Shown: piece by piece, positions 1 through 5,908 of the stretch | How positions within the stretch are numbered: the first letter of the stretch is position 1 | Layout of the letters: each line of letters opens with the position of its first letter | DNA from: Verrucomicrobia bacterium UBA1727 | Lineage (GTDB): Bacteria; Verrucomicrobiota; Kiritimatiellia; RFP12; UBA1067 | Direction: 5' to 3' | Assembly: GCA_002315875.1 (NCBI GenBank) | Contig: DCIL01000090.1 | Location: forward strand, 16,998 to 23,999 | DNA: 7,002 nt | Notes under the pieces: generated by a model | Told to the model about the DNA's origin: nothing | Database searches by the model: none | Seen by the model: only the letters and a program-made list of their open reading frames with translations | Made by a program: the position numbers and the translations under genes

Positions 1-224
1 GCTACGTCGACATCTTCATCAATCCTCCGTCCATGGAAGAGCTGCGCGCGCGGCTTGAGGGACGCGGTACCGACGCTCAGGATGTGATCGAGCGCCGTCT
101 CGTGAATGCCGAAGAGGAGATGTCCCGCGCCGGCGAATACATGTTCCAGGTCACGAATGACGATCTCGGCATCGCCTTCAAGCGACTCTGCGATCTCATT
201 GACGCGCTGAGCGGAAGGATGTGA
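1..224 (+). CDS. gmk: Guanylate kinase, C-terminal part (5' end outside window)
   Basis: Guanylate kinase transfers phosphate from ATP to GMP to give GDP, an essential cytosolic step in purine nucleotide synthesis. The first full codon is at position 3, and 73 residues remain before the TGA at 222-224. The visible part starts with an IFI-PPS segment, continues with ELRARLEGRGTD and VIERRL-NAEEE, and ends with a V-NDDL segment. These match the LID and C-terminal core of guanylate kinases, including the conserved RGTD and the arginine-rich helix that contacts the phosphates. The P-loop lies upstream and is not seen. Full-length family members are about 190-210 residues, so roughly two thirds is missing only because of the window edge. 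There is no sign of a frameshift. The stop sits 5 bases before the preferred ATG of the glycosyltransferase gene, which suggests cotranscription. Confidence 0.93.
   Translation, partial: YVDIFINPPSMEELRARLEGRGTDAQDVIERRLVNAEEEMSRAGEYMFQVTNDDLGIAFKRLCDLIDALSGRM
213..219 (+). promoter_or_regulatory. Ribosome binding site for the glycosyltransferase gene
   Basis: GGAAGGA lies in the last codons of gmk. It is only 1 base from the overlapping GTG at 221 but 10 bases from the ATG at 230. The spacing favours ATG 230 as the real start; GTG 221 would add only three residues (M-I-A). Confidence 0.5.
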
Positions 225-229
225 TCGCG

Positions 230-1555
230 ATGTCGCGGCGGCTTTTCTGGATCTCGCTTGCCGTTCTTGCCGCGGTGCGCCTCCTGCTGATGGCGACGAT
301 GCCGGTCTTCGAGCCGAGCGAGGCGCGATACGCGGCGATATCGGCGAACATGGCCCGCACCGGAGATTTCATCGTCCCGCGCTTCACCCACAACCTTGAA
401 TATCAGTCCTTCGACGGCAAGCCGCCGCTCGTCTTCCAGGCGGGCGGTGTTTTCTGCCGCGCGCTCGGGGTTAATGAAAAGAACGTCGGATCGTCCGCGG
501 CACTTCAGTTCGGCGTGCGGCTCTTTCCGTTCCTTTCCGCCGCGCTCGTTCTCTGGATACTCTTTTCAGTCGTGCGCAAGCGGAGCGGCGAGGACGCCGC
601 GCGGCTTGCAGTAGTCATCTGCGCCACCTGCGTCGCGTTTTTTGCCGCGGCCGGAATCTCGATGACGGATATGACGCTCTCTGCCGCTGTCGCCGGTGCG
701 CTTTTGCTTTACGGATCCGAGAAGCGTCTTTCGTGGAAATGTCAGATCGCGATCGTCACGTTGTTGTCCGCTGGGTTTCTGACTAAGGGACCGATTGCCA
801 TCGCGCTATTCGGACTTCCCGTCTTCGTAGATGCGATCGTCAATCGTAACTGGAAGAAATTCCTCGACTGGCGATGGCTCGCGCTCGCTCCGCTCTTTGT
901 CGCCATCGTCGCACCTTGGTTCGTGCTGATGGAACGCGAAGTTCCGGGGTCCACCAGGTATTTCTTCTACAACGAGAATTTCCTGCGCTTCGTCAAACAC
1001 GATTATGGTGACCGGTATGGGGCGGGACGCGAGGCGTTCCGCGGGGTGGCGGTGCTGTGGATGCTCGTGGTAACTCTGCCGTGGATGCTCGTTCCGGTCT
1101 GGAAGGTAGCAGTCGCGTTCAAGAGGTCCCGCGCTGCGGCCGTTGATTGTATCAGATCCGGTTTCTCAAAGGACTTTTCTCTCATCGCGCTGCTTTCTAT
1201 TGTCGGATTCTGGTGTCTCACTTCGCGGGTGCTGCTTTATTACCTCTTTCCGGTGATTCCGCTCTTTGCCGCGTTCCTGGCGGAGAAGGGCGATCGTGCC
1301 TTGCTTTCGAAGTGTGTCAAACCCGCGCTTGCGATCGCCGTCGTCGTCCTAACGGGTGCGCTGGTGGGCGGTATGATCACTTCGGACAAGATGCAGGGTG
1401 CGAAGACGGAGTTCAATCCGCAGTGCAATCACTACGCCAACGAGTTCTATCAGGGGACCAAGCCGGCGTCGTTTCTCAAGGAGTGTAGAGATCGTCGCGA
1501 CGCCTGGCTGCGCTATGTGGAGGAAAACATCAAGCGGAAGGGGATGCAGAAATGA
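230..1555 (+). CDS. ArnT/PMT-type integral membrane glycosyltransferase (GT83-like)
   Basis: Predicted polytopic inner-membrane glycosyltransferase of 441 residues that uses a polyprenyl-phosphate-linked sugar as donor. The first membrane segment (about residues 6-24) is followed by a periplasmic loop with EPSEARYA (28-35) and, further on, a MARTGDF-VPRF stretch and a GKPPL motif, the hallmark first-loop signatures of the ArnT/PMT_2 family; the acidic residues near E28/E31 are the likely catalytic site. A TKGPIA motif and an APWF segment followed by an FFYNENFLRF element also match the family. Roughly 10-11 hydrophobic segments can be counted. At about 440 residues it is shorter than ArnT (about 550) and has only a short hydrophilic tail in place of a C-terminal soluble domain. 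GTG 221 is an alternative start. Its last codons overlap the deacetylase start (ATGA at 1552-1555). Substrate and acceptor cannot be read from the sequence; lipid A, another envelope glycolipid or protein are all possible. Confidence 0.82.
   Translation: MSRRLFWISLAVLAAVRLLLMATMPVFEPSEARYAAISANMARTGDFIVPRFTHNLEYQSFDGKPPLVFQAGGVFCRALGVNEKNVGSSAALQFGVRLFPFLSAALVLWILFSVVRKRSGEDAARLAVVICATCVAFFAAAGISMTDMTLSAAVAGALLLYGSEKRLSWKCQIAIVTLLSAGFLTKGPIAIALFGLPVFVDAIVNRNWKKFLDWRWLALAPLFVAIVAPWFVLMEREVPGSTRYFFYNENFLRFVKHDYGDRYGAGREAFRGVAVLWMLVVTLPWMLVPVWKVAVAFKRSRAAAVDCIRSGFSKDFSLIALLSIVGFWCLTSRVLLYYLFPVIPLFAAFLAEKGDRALLSKCVKPALAIAVVVLTGALVGGMITSDKMQGAKTEFNPQCNHYANEFYQGTKPASFLKECRDRRDAWLRYVEENIKRKGMQK
1538..1543 (+). 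promoter_or_regulatory. Ribosome binding site for the deacetylase gene
   Basis: AAGGGG lies inside the 3' end of the glycosyltransferase gene, 8 bases before the ATG at 1552. It supports that start and coupled translation through the ATGA overlap. Confidence 0.55.
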
Positions 1556-2343
1556 AGCCGGGTTGCAAATTCTGTCTTTCTTTCGATTTCGAGGAATGTG
1601 ATCTGCCGCGTGAAGGCGGGATTGATTATCCCATCGAACGCGGCATGGCAGTTTCCGTTGAGGGCGCGAACGCGGTGTTGGACGTGCTCGAGAAACACGC
1701 GGTCAAGGCAACCTTTTTTTGCACGCTCAATTTTGCCGAGCGCGCTCCCGAGGTGATGCGCCGCATCATCGACGGCGGACACGAAGTGGCCGCGCATGGC
1801 GTCGATCACTTCCATCAGATTTCAGAAGATCCGTTCCGCTGCAAGGAAGGACTTGAGCGACTCTACGGAGTGAAGGTCGTCGGCTATCGTCAGCCGCGGA
1901 TGTTCCCAGTTGACAATGCCGCGCTAAAACAAGCGGGATACGAATACAACTCTTCGCTCAATCCCGCGTTCATTCCCGGCCGCTACATGCACCTCACGAC
2001 GCCGCGGTTACCTTTCGTGAAGGACAGACTCATGCAGATTCCCGCGTCGGTGACGCCGTGTCTTCGCTTTCCGCTCTTTTGGCTGGCGCTACATTTGCTG
2101 CCCGAGTGGCTTTATCACCGGCTCGTCAGCCGCACGCTCTGTCATGACGGACATTTCGTCACGTATTTCCATCCGTGGGAATTCTCGCGCAGTTTTGCCG
2201 CCGAGGCCGCTATGCTCAAGGTCTCGCCGCTCATCCGCCGCAACCTTGGCGAGAACATGATCTGCCGCCTCGACCGCCTCGTATCCGCCTTCAAGTGCCG
2301 CGGCGCCGAATTCATCACGATAGCGTCCTGTAGGGGCCTGTAG
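1552..2343 (+). CDS. Polysaccharide deacetylase family protein (NodB fold)
   Basis: Predicted metal-dependent carbohydrate N-deacetylase of 263 residues (CE4/NodB superfamily), close to the divergent group found in exopolysaccharide loci. Motif 1 is SFDFEE (10-15), with D12 and E14 in place of the usual TFDD. Motif 2 is the metal-binding HGVDH (H82, H86). Motif 3 is GYRQPRMF (111-118) with the conserved R113-x-P115. A late YFHPWEF motif (205-211) supplies the catalytic-type H207. The KATFF strand (52-56) is typical. There is no signal peptide, so it probably acts in the cytoplasm or on a lipid-linked intermediate at the inner face of the membrane. A hydrophobic region (about 171-187) with PLFWLALHLLP may associate with the membrane. 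The 4-base overlap with the upstream glycosyltransferase suggests the two work on one glycan. All key motifs are present, so it looks active; the substrate is unknown. Confidence 0.88.
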   Translation: MKPGCKFCLSFDFEECDLPREGGIDYPIERGMAVSVEGANAVLDVLEKHAVKATFFCTLNFAERAPEVMRRIIDGGHEVAAHGVDHFHQISEDPFRCKEGLERLYGVKVVGYRQPRMFPVDNAALKQAGYEYNSSLNPAFIPGRYMHLTTPRLPFVKDRLMQIPASVTPCLRFPLFWLALHLLPEWLYHRLVSRTLCHDGHFVTYFHPWEFSRSFAAEAAMLKVSPLIRRNLGENMICRLDRLVSAFKCRGAEFITIASCRGL

Positions 2344-2351
2344 CTTTTCGC

Positions 2352-2360
2352 GGGAAGAGA
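2352..2360 (+). promoter_or_regulatory. Ribosome binding site for the TatD-family gene
   Basis: GGGAAGAGA lies in the 18-base gap after the deacetylase stop and directly before the ATG at 2362. It supports that start and translation from the upstream transcript. Confidence 0.5.
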
Positions 2361-2361
2361 A

Positions 2362-3099
2362 ATGAGGCTTTTCGATACTCATTGTCACTTCGAATGTGCG
2401 TCCGCCGCGGAGATTGGTGCGATGCTTGAACGGGCGCGCGCAGCTGGCGTCGAGCGGGTGATGGCGGTCGGCGGATCGAAGGAACTTAATGAAAGCGCGG
2501 CGATCGCGGGCTCGCTCGGCTGTATCGTAGCCCAGGGCGTGGACCGTGATCAGGCGAGCGAAACGCTGGAGAGCTTTGTACCTTCCACCAAGATCTCCGC
2601 CTGGGGCGAGATCGGCCTTGATTACCATTACTCGCCTGATACCCGCGCGCGGCAGCTTGAGCTTTTCGGTGTCCAGCTTGAGAAGGCGAGGGCACTCGAT
2701 CTTCCTGTCGTGATTCATACGCGTGAGGCCGATGACGATACGCTCGCTCTATTGCGTGAGGTGCCGTCCCGCGGCATTATCCATTGCTATACGGGTACGC
2801 CGGCGTTCGCGCGCCAGCTTCTCGATTTCGGCTTCTACATATCCTTTTCGGGTATCGTCACTTTCAGGAAGGCGGACAATGTACGCGAATCAGCGTTGAT
2901 CGTTCCAGATGATCGGTTGCTCATCGAGACCGATTCTCCGTATCTGGCGCCAGTGCCGTTGCGCGGAAGATCCAATGAACCGGCGTTCATCGTCCATACC
3001 GCAGAAGCGCTTGCCCACCTCCGCGGCATTTCGACGGAGGAATTGTCCGTTCTGACATTCAACAATGCCCTCGCAGTGCTTGGTGGGTCTGAAATTTAG
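2362..3099 (+). CDS. TatD-family metal-dependent hydrolase (putative DNase)
   Basis: TatD-family TIM-barrel metallohydrolase of 245 residues. Characterised members are Mg2+-dependent 3'-5' DNases linked to DNA repair, but most paralogues (TatD, YcfH and YjjV types) are poorly defined. Metal ligands are visible in order: the N-terminal DTHCHF with H7 and H9, E83 in WGEIGLDYHY, H119 in VVIHTRE, H141 in IIHCYTG and D191 in IETDSPY. The C-terminal LRGRSNEPAF segment is also typical. One oddity is at residues 59-63, where the family usually has a G-[IV]-H-P-H motif: here it reads GVDRD, so both histidines and the proline are lost while the metal site is kept. The protein is slightly shorter than the usual 255-265 residues. 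It follows the deacetylase by 18 bases, probably as the last gene of the first operon. Confidence 0.9.
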   Translation: MRLFDTHCHFECASAAEIGAMLERARAAGVERVMAVGGSKELNESAAIAGSLGCIVAQGVDRDQASETLESFVPSTKISAWGEIGLDYHYSPDTRARQLELFGVQLEKARALDLPVVIHTREADDDTLALLREVPSRGIIHCYTGTPAFARQLLDFGFYISFSGIVTFRKADNVRESALIVPDDRLLIETDSPYLAPVPLRGRSNEPAFIVHTAEALAHLRGISTEELSVLTFNNALAVLGGSEI

Positions 3100-3112
3100 T
3101 ATAATATCCAAC
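3099..3112 (+). promoter_or_regulatory. Predicted leaderless promoter (-10 box) of the deaminase gene
   Basis: A perfect TATAAT (3100-3105) follows directly after the TAG stop of the TatD-family gene (3097-3099) and ends 7 bases before the ATG at 3113. With the usual -10 geometry the transcript would start at about 3112-3113, at the start codon itself. No good -35 box is found at 16-18 bases upstream, and no Shine-Dalgarno sequence precedes the ATG. The 8-mer GTATAATA recurs before the pilin gene. Confidence 0.65.
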
Positions 3113-4360
3113 ATGACGATTCAGGATGTATTGATGGTGTTGCCGAATCACGAGACGGCAACGGGTGACATCGAGATTGCGGACGGACGCATTTCCGCTC
3201 TCGCGTTGCACGAGGTGGCGAATCCCAAACGGCTCGTGCTGCCGGGATTGGTCAACTGTCACGGACATACCTCGATGACGCTCGTGCGCGGACTTGGCGG
3301 CGGACTTCCTCTCGACCGTTGGCTCAATGAGGCGATTTTCCCGGTTGAGGCAAAGATGACGCCGGCGGATGTAAGGGCTGGGATGGCCTGGGGTGTTGTG
3401 GAAATGCTTGCTGGCGGCACCACGACGGTTGCCGATATGTACGACTTTCCGTGGGATTGCATTGACGTTCTTAAGGAGACGGGGATGCGCGGACGAGTCT
3501 GCCGCGTGGGGCTTTCGTTTGTGCCGGGACGACTTGAAGAGGCGATAGAGTATACGCGTCGCGAGAATATATCGTCCGCGTCCGTCGGCAACCTCTTGAC
3601 GGCGGTAGACCTCGGCCTTCATTCCGAGTATCTGACGGATGAGAATTACTGCCGTGGTCTCGCGGAGGCAAATTGCGAGCTGAAGCGTCCGGTGAATGTG
3701 CACGTCTCCGAAACTGAGCGCGAACACGCCGAGTGCATAAAGCGTCACGGCAAGACGCCGATCGCCTATCTTGCGGATCTCGGAGTTTTCGATTACGGCG
3801 GATACGCAGCGCATTGCGTGTGGTGTACCGATGATGATTTCCGCATCATGGCGGAGAAGAAGGTGTCACTCGTCCATAATCCATCGAGCAATCTCAAGCT
3901 CGGCAGCGGCATCGCCAGGATATCCAGGGCGCTGGAGCTTGGGGTCAATGTGGCGCTCGGGACGGACGGATGCGCTTCGAACGATGATCTCGACATGTTC
4001 GAGGAAATGCGGCTTGCCGCCTTGCTCGCCAAGGGTGCTGCCCGAGATCCTTCGGTGCTTCCGGCATGGGATGTCCTGGACATGGCGACCGTCCGTGGTG
4101 CGAAGGCGTTGGGTATGGATGATGTCGGTGAGATAGCCGTTGGCAAGCGCGCGGATCTTTGTGTGGTCGATCTTGATCGTCCGCATCTACTGCCGGCTCT
4201 CGATGTCGCGAATCTCGTTGTCTATTCGATGAAGGCCGCGGATGTCGTCCAGACGATTGTAGACGGAAGGGTCCTCTATGACCGCGGCTCGTATCCGACG
4301 ATTGACATTGCCAAGGCGCGGGCTGAATTTCAGGCCGCCGTCGGGAGGATCGGACTGTGA
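3113..4360 (+). CDS. MtaD/COG0402-type nucleoside deaminase (amidohydrolase superfamily; MTA/SAH or aminodeoxyfutalosine deaminase)
   Basis: Amidohydrolase of 415 residues that probably deaminates the adenine ring of a 5'-modified adenosine to the inosine form. Metal and catalytic residues are all visible: NCHGH (H50, H52), VHVSE (H197, E200), AHCVW (H234), VHNPSSNLKLG (H255) and LGTDG (D285). The NPSSNLKLGSGIA and C-terminal YPTID segments strongly resemble MtaD enzymes that act on S-adenosylhomocysteine and methylthioadenosine. The usual G-P-H-x-P-Y substrate loop reads GLHSEY (168-173); its histidine is kept but both prolines are lost, hinting at a different 5' group. ATG 3113 is chosen over the in-frame ATG 3065 because 3065 would overlap tatD by 35 bases and add 16 residues unlike the family, and because a -10 box lies just upstream of 3113. 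The stop overlaps the nucleosidase start (GTGA), so the two enzymes are likely made together and act in sequence. Confidence 0.87.
   Translation: MTIQDVLMVLPNHETATGDIEIADGRISALALHEVANPKRLVLPGLVNCHGHTSMTLVRGLGGGLPLDRWLNEAIFPVEAKMTPADVRAGMAWGVVEMLAGGTTTVADMYDFPWDCIDVLKETGMRGRVCRVGLSFVPGRLEEAIEYTRRENISSASVGNLLTAVDLGLHSEYLTDENYCRGLAEANCELKRPVNVHVSETEREHAECIKRHGKTPIAYLADLGVFDYGGYAAHCVWCTDDDFRIMAEKKVSLVHNPSSNLKLGSGIARISRALELGVNVALGTDGCASNDDLDMFEEMRLAALLAKGAARDPSVLPAWDVLDMATVRGAKALGMDDVGEIAVGKRADLCVVDLDRPHLLPALDVANLVVYSMKAADVVQTIVDGRVLYDRGSYPTIDIAKARAEFQAAVGRIGL
4343..4349 (+). promoter_or_regulatory. Strong ribosome binding site for the nucleosidase gene
   Basis: GGGAGGA lies in the last codons of the deaminase gene, 7 bases before the GTG at 4357. 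It supports the non-ATG start and contrasts with the absence of any such site before the deaminase and pilin genes. Confidence 0.65.
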
Positions 4361-4944
4361 GGGCTTTTGTCATTGCGATGGAGTGCGAGGCGGACGCAGT
4401 GCGTCCCCATTTGAAGTCCGGCGACCGTCTTTACCTTTCTGGCGTCGGCAAGGTCAATGCTGCCGCCATTACCCAGAGGGCGATTGCCGAAGGGGCGACG
4501 GAGATCCTAAACGTCGGAGTCGCAGGCGGTTTCGATCCTTCGATGAGCATCTGCGATGTCTATGAAATCGACCGCGCCGTCGAGTATGATTTCGATCTTG
4601 CGCAATTGAACGGCACTGAGATTGGCGTCCATAACGAGCGCACGACGCCGTATTTCCAGCTGATGACCACGGGACTGTATCCGGCGAAGACACTCGGAAC
4701 CGGTGATCATTTCAATGACAGCGAGGCGGATCTTCCGCTGCTCTCCCGTCTCGGGGTAGGGGTTCGGGACATGGAAGGCGCGGCGATCGCGCATGTCTGC
4801 GAGACGAACGGAATTCCCTGCCGTTCGCTCAAGTGCATCACGAATGTCATCGGCCGCGGTGCAACCGATGCCTATGAGAAGAATCTCGCGAGCGCCCTCG
4901 AGCGTCTGTCCGCCGTCTTGTCCGAATGGTCCGCATGTAAATGA
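4357..4944 (+). CDS. MTAN/futalosine-hydrolase-like nucleosidase (PNP/UDP phosphorylase superfamily)
   Basis: Small cytosolic nucleosidase of 195 residues in the MTAN/MqnB branch, hydrolysing an N-glycosidic bond to free a purine base. Visible motifs: AMECEADAV (7-15, replacing AMEEE), SGVGKVNAA (28-36), NVGVAGGF (52-59), TGDHFND (115-121) and the substrate-binding DMEGAAIAHVC (138-148, M139-E140). The catalytic Asp of adenine-cleaving MTANs (the ISD motif) is replaced by Asn: ITN at 161-163, codon AAT at 4843-4845. In the superfamily Asn here goes with 6-oxopurine substrates, as in trimeric PNP, and as I recall futalosine hydrolases carry ISN. It is shorter than MTAN (about 230), closer to futalosine hydrolases. 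GTG start, coupled to the deaminase by a GTGA overlap with a strong ribosome binding site. The likely substrate is the deaminated product of the upstream enzyme: futalosine, or inosyl-homocysteine or methylthioinosine. Which one is not settled. Confidence 0.8.
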   Translation: MRAFVIAMECEADAVRPHLKSGDRLYLSGVGKVNAAAITQRAIAEGATEILNVGVAGGFDPSMSICDVYEIDRAVEYDFDLAQLNGTEIGVHNERTTPYFQLMTTGLYPAKTLGTGDHFNDSEADLPLLSRLGVGVRDMEGAAIAHVCETNGIPCRSLKCITNVIGRGATDAYEKNLASALERLSAVLSEWSACK

Positions 4945-4948
4945 ATTA

Positions 4949-4963
4949 TGGTATAATAGCGTC
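4949..4963 (+). promoter_or_regulatory. Predicted extended -10 leaderless promoter of the pilin gene
   Basis: TGGTATAAT (4949-4957) is a perfect extended -10 element (TG-n-TATAAT). It ends 6 bases before the ATG at 4964, which puts the expected +1 on the A of the start codon. No -35 box is seen at 17 bases upstream and no Shine-Dalgarno sequence lies between the nucleosidase stop (4942-4944) and the ATG. It shares GTATAATA with the deaminase promoter. Confidence 0.75.
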
Positions 4964-5881
4964 ATGAAAAATTCTAAAGGTTTTACTTTGATTGAACTGA
5001 TCGTGGTGATCGCGATCATCGGCATTCTCGCCGCGGTGATGATGGGCACTTTTTCAGGTGGCACCGATTCCGCCCGTGCGGCGCGATGCATGACCAACAT
5101 GCGCAATCTTGCCGCTGCCTGTCAGAGCTACGGAATGGCGAGCAGCTTTTATCCGGCGGCGGGATCCATCGAGTACTTCAAGGTCGATGTCAGCGGCGGC
5201 AAGCGGAACATGAAGGAGGTATACGGCGAGATCAAGGGCTGGATCAGCTGGAACTCCCAGGGTGCGTACCGCAACGGTCCGACTTCGGCAAAGGCCACAT
5301 CCGGGTGGATCACATCCTGCTATGACCAGAGCGACATCTCGCGTACCTACGCGCTTACCAACGGTGCGCTTTGGAAGTATGTGAGCGGCAGCCACGAGGT
5401 CTACGTCTGTCCTCATCACAGCAATGTCAAGAAGCGGCTCAAGCCGAATTGGTCGTATGTGATGAACGCTTACTTCGGCTGGACGGCGCGTCCGGGCACC
5501 GATATCTATACCGAAGATGACTGTCCGATCCACTATTATCAGGACTTCAAACGAGCCGACCGCTTTCTTCTCTTTGCCGAGATTCCGTTTGCGGACATCG
5601 GAACGAAGTCGAAGGAGACGACGTCCGCAGGACTTCAGTGCGATGCGGTGCTCCAGTACAAGGGCCTCGAAAATTCTTCTCAGAACGAGACGATCGGTTT
5701 CAATCACCGTTCGGGAAAGACCACTTTCGCGAACGTGGTGTTTGCCGACGGACATACCGAGAAGATTATCTATCCGAAGAACGGACTCTCCGAGGGCGAG
5801 CAGCAGGAGCTCACCACCTGGCTTTGCACTGGAGTCGATGTCAGCTTCGACGGAAAGAAGTACGAGAAGATGACCAATTGA
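4964..5881 (+). CDS. Type II secretion/type IV pilin-like pseudopilin, large PVC-type, with H-x(n)-DG element
   Basis: Secreted, membrane-anchored pseudopilin of 305 residues. The short positively charged leader MKNSKG is followed by FTLIE, so prepilin peptidase should cut after G6 and methylate F7; E11 is the conserved Glu5 of the mature protein. Residues 7-29 form the hydrophobic helix. Next come an ARCMTNMRNL helix with C42, a large globular domain with VCPHH (C149-P150) and, near the C-terminus, H248 and FADGH (D262-G263), the H-x(n)-DG processing-associated element with a spacing of 13 rather than the common 9. Such large pseudopilins are abundant in Planctomycetota, Lentisphaerota and Kiritimatiellota; their function is mostly unknown and no secretion genes lie nearby. 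ATG 4964 is chosen because the leader begins there; an in-frame upstream ATG at 4793 lies inside the nucleosidase gene and would bury the leader. The gene has its own predicted promoter and lies 27 bases before dnaB. Confidence 0.9.
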   Translation: MKNSKGFTLIELIVVIAIIGILAAVMMGTFSGGTDSARAARCMTNMRNLAAACQSYGMASSFYPAAGSIEYFKVDVSGGKRNMKEVYGEIKGWISWNSQGAYRNGPTSAKATSGWITSCYDQSDISRTYALTNGALWKYVSGSHEVYVCPHHSNVKKRLKPNWSYVMNAYFGWTARPGTDIYTEDDCPIHYYQDFKRADRFLLFAEIPFADIGTKSKETTSAGLQCDAVLQYKGLENSSQNETIGFNHRSGKTTFANVVFADGHTEKIIYPKNGLSEGEQQELTTWLCTGVDVSFDGKKYEKMTN

Positions 5882-5908
5882 CGATCTTAAACAGAAACGA
5901 TTTTCAAA

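Noticed and set aside
2327..2343. Direct repeat CCTGTAG (2327-2333 and 2337-2343) at the deacetylase stop codon
   Set aside because: Two 7-base copies with a 10-base period may be chance or a small duplication that altered the last residues; no functional meaning can be supported.
2089..2718. Minus-strand open frame of 209 codons spanning the deacetylase/TatD-family junction
   Set aside because: It crosses two real genes on the other strand and has no recognisable domain.
3065..3112. Upstream in-frame ATG for the deaminase (3065)
   Set aside because: It would overlap the TatD-family gene by 35 bases and add 16 residues not expected in the family, and it lies before the -10 box at 3100.
3059..3814. 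Minus-strand open frame of 251 codons opposite the deaminase
   Set aside because: It is rich in Arg and His, as expected for antisense of GC-rich coding DNA, has no family motif, and lies opposite conserved amidohydrolase motifs.
4793..4963. Upstream in-frame ATG extending the pilin by 57 residues
   Set aside because: It would place the prepilin leader inside the protein and overlap the nucleosidase; the peptidase site needs a short N-terminal leader.
5878..5906. TTGACG (5878-5883) as a -35 box for dnaB
   Set aside because: No acceptable -10 hexamer is found 16-18 bases downstream (TTTTCA at best), so a promoter call is not supported.
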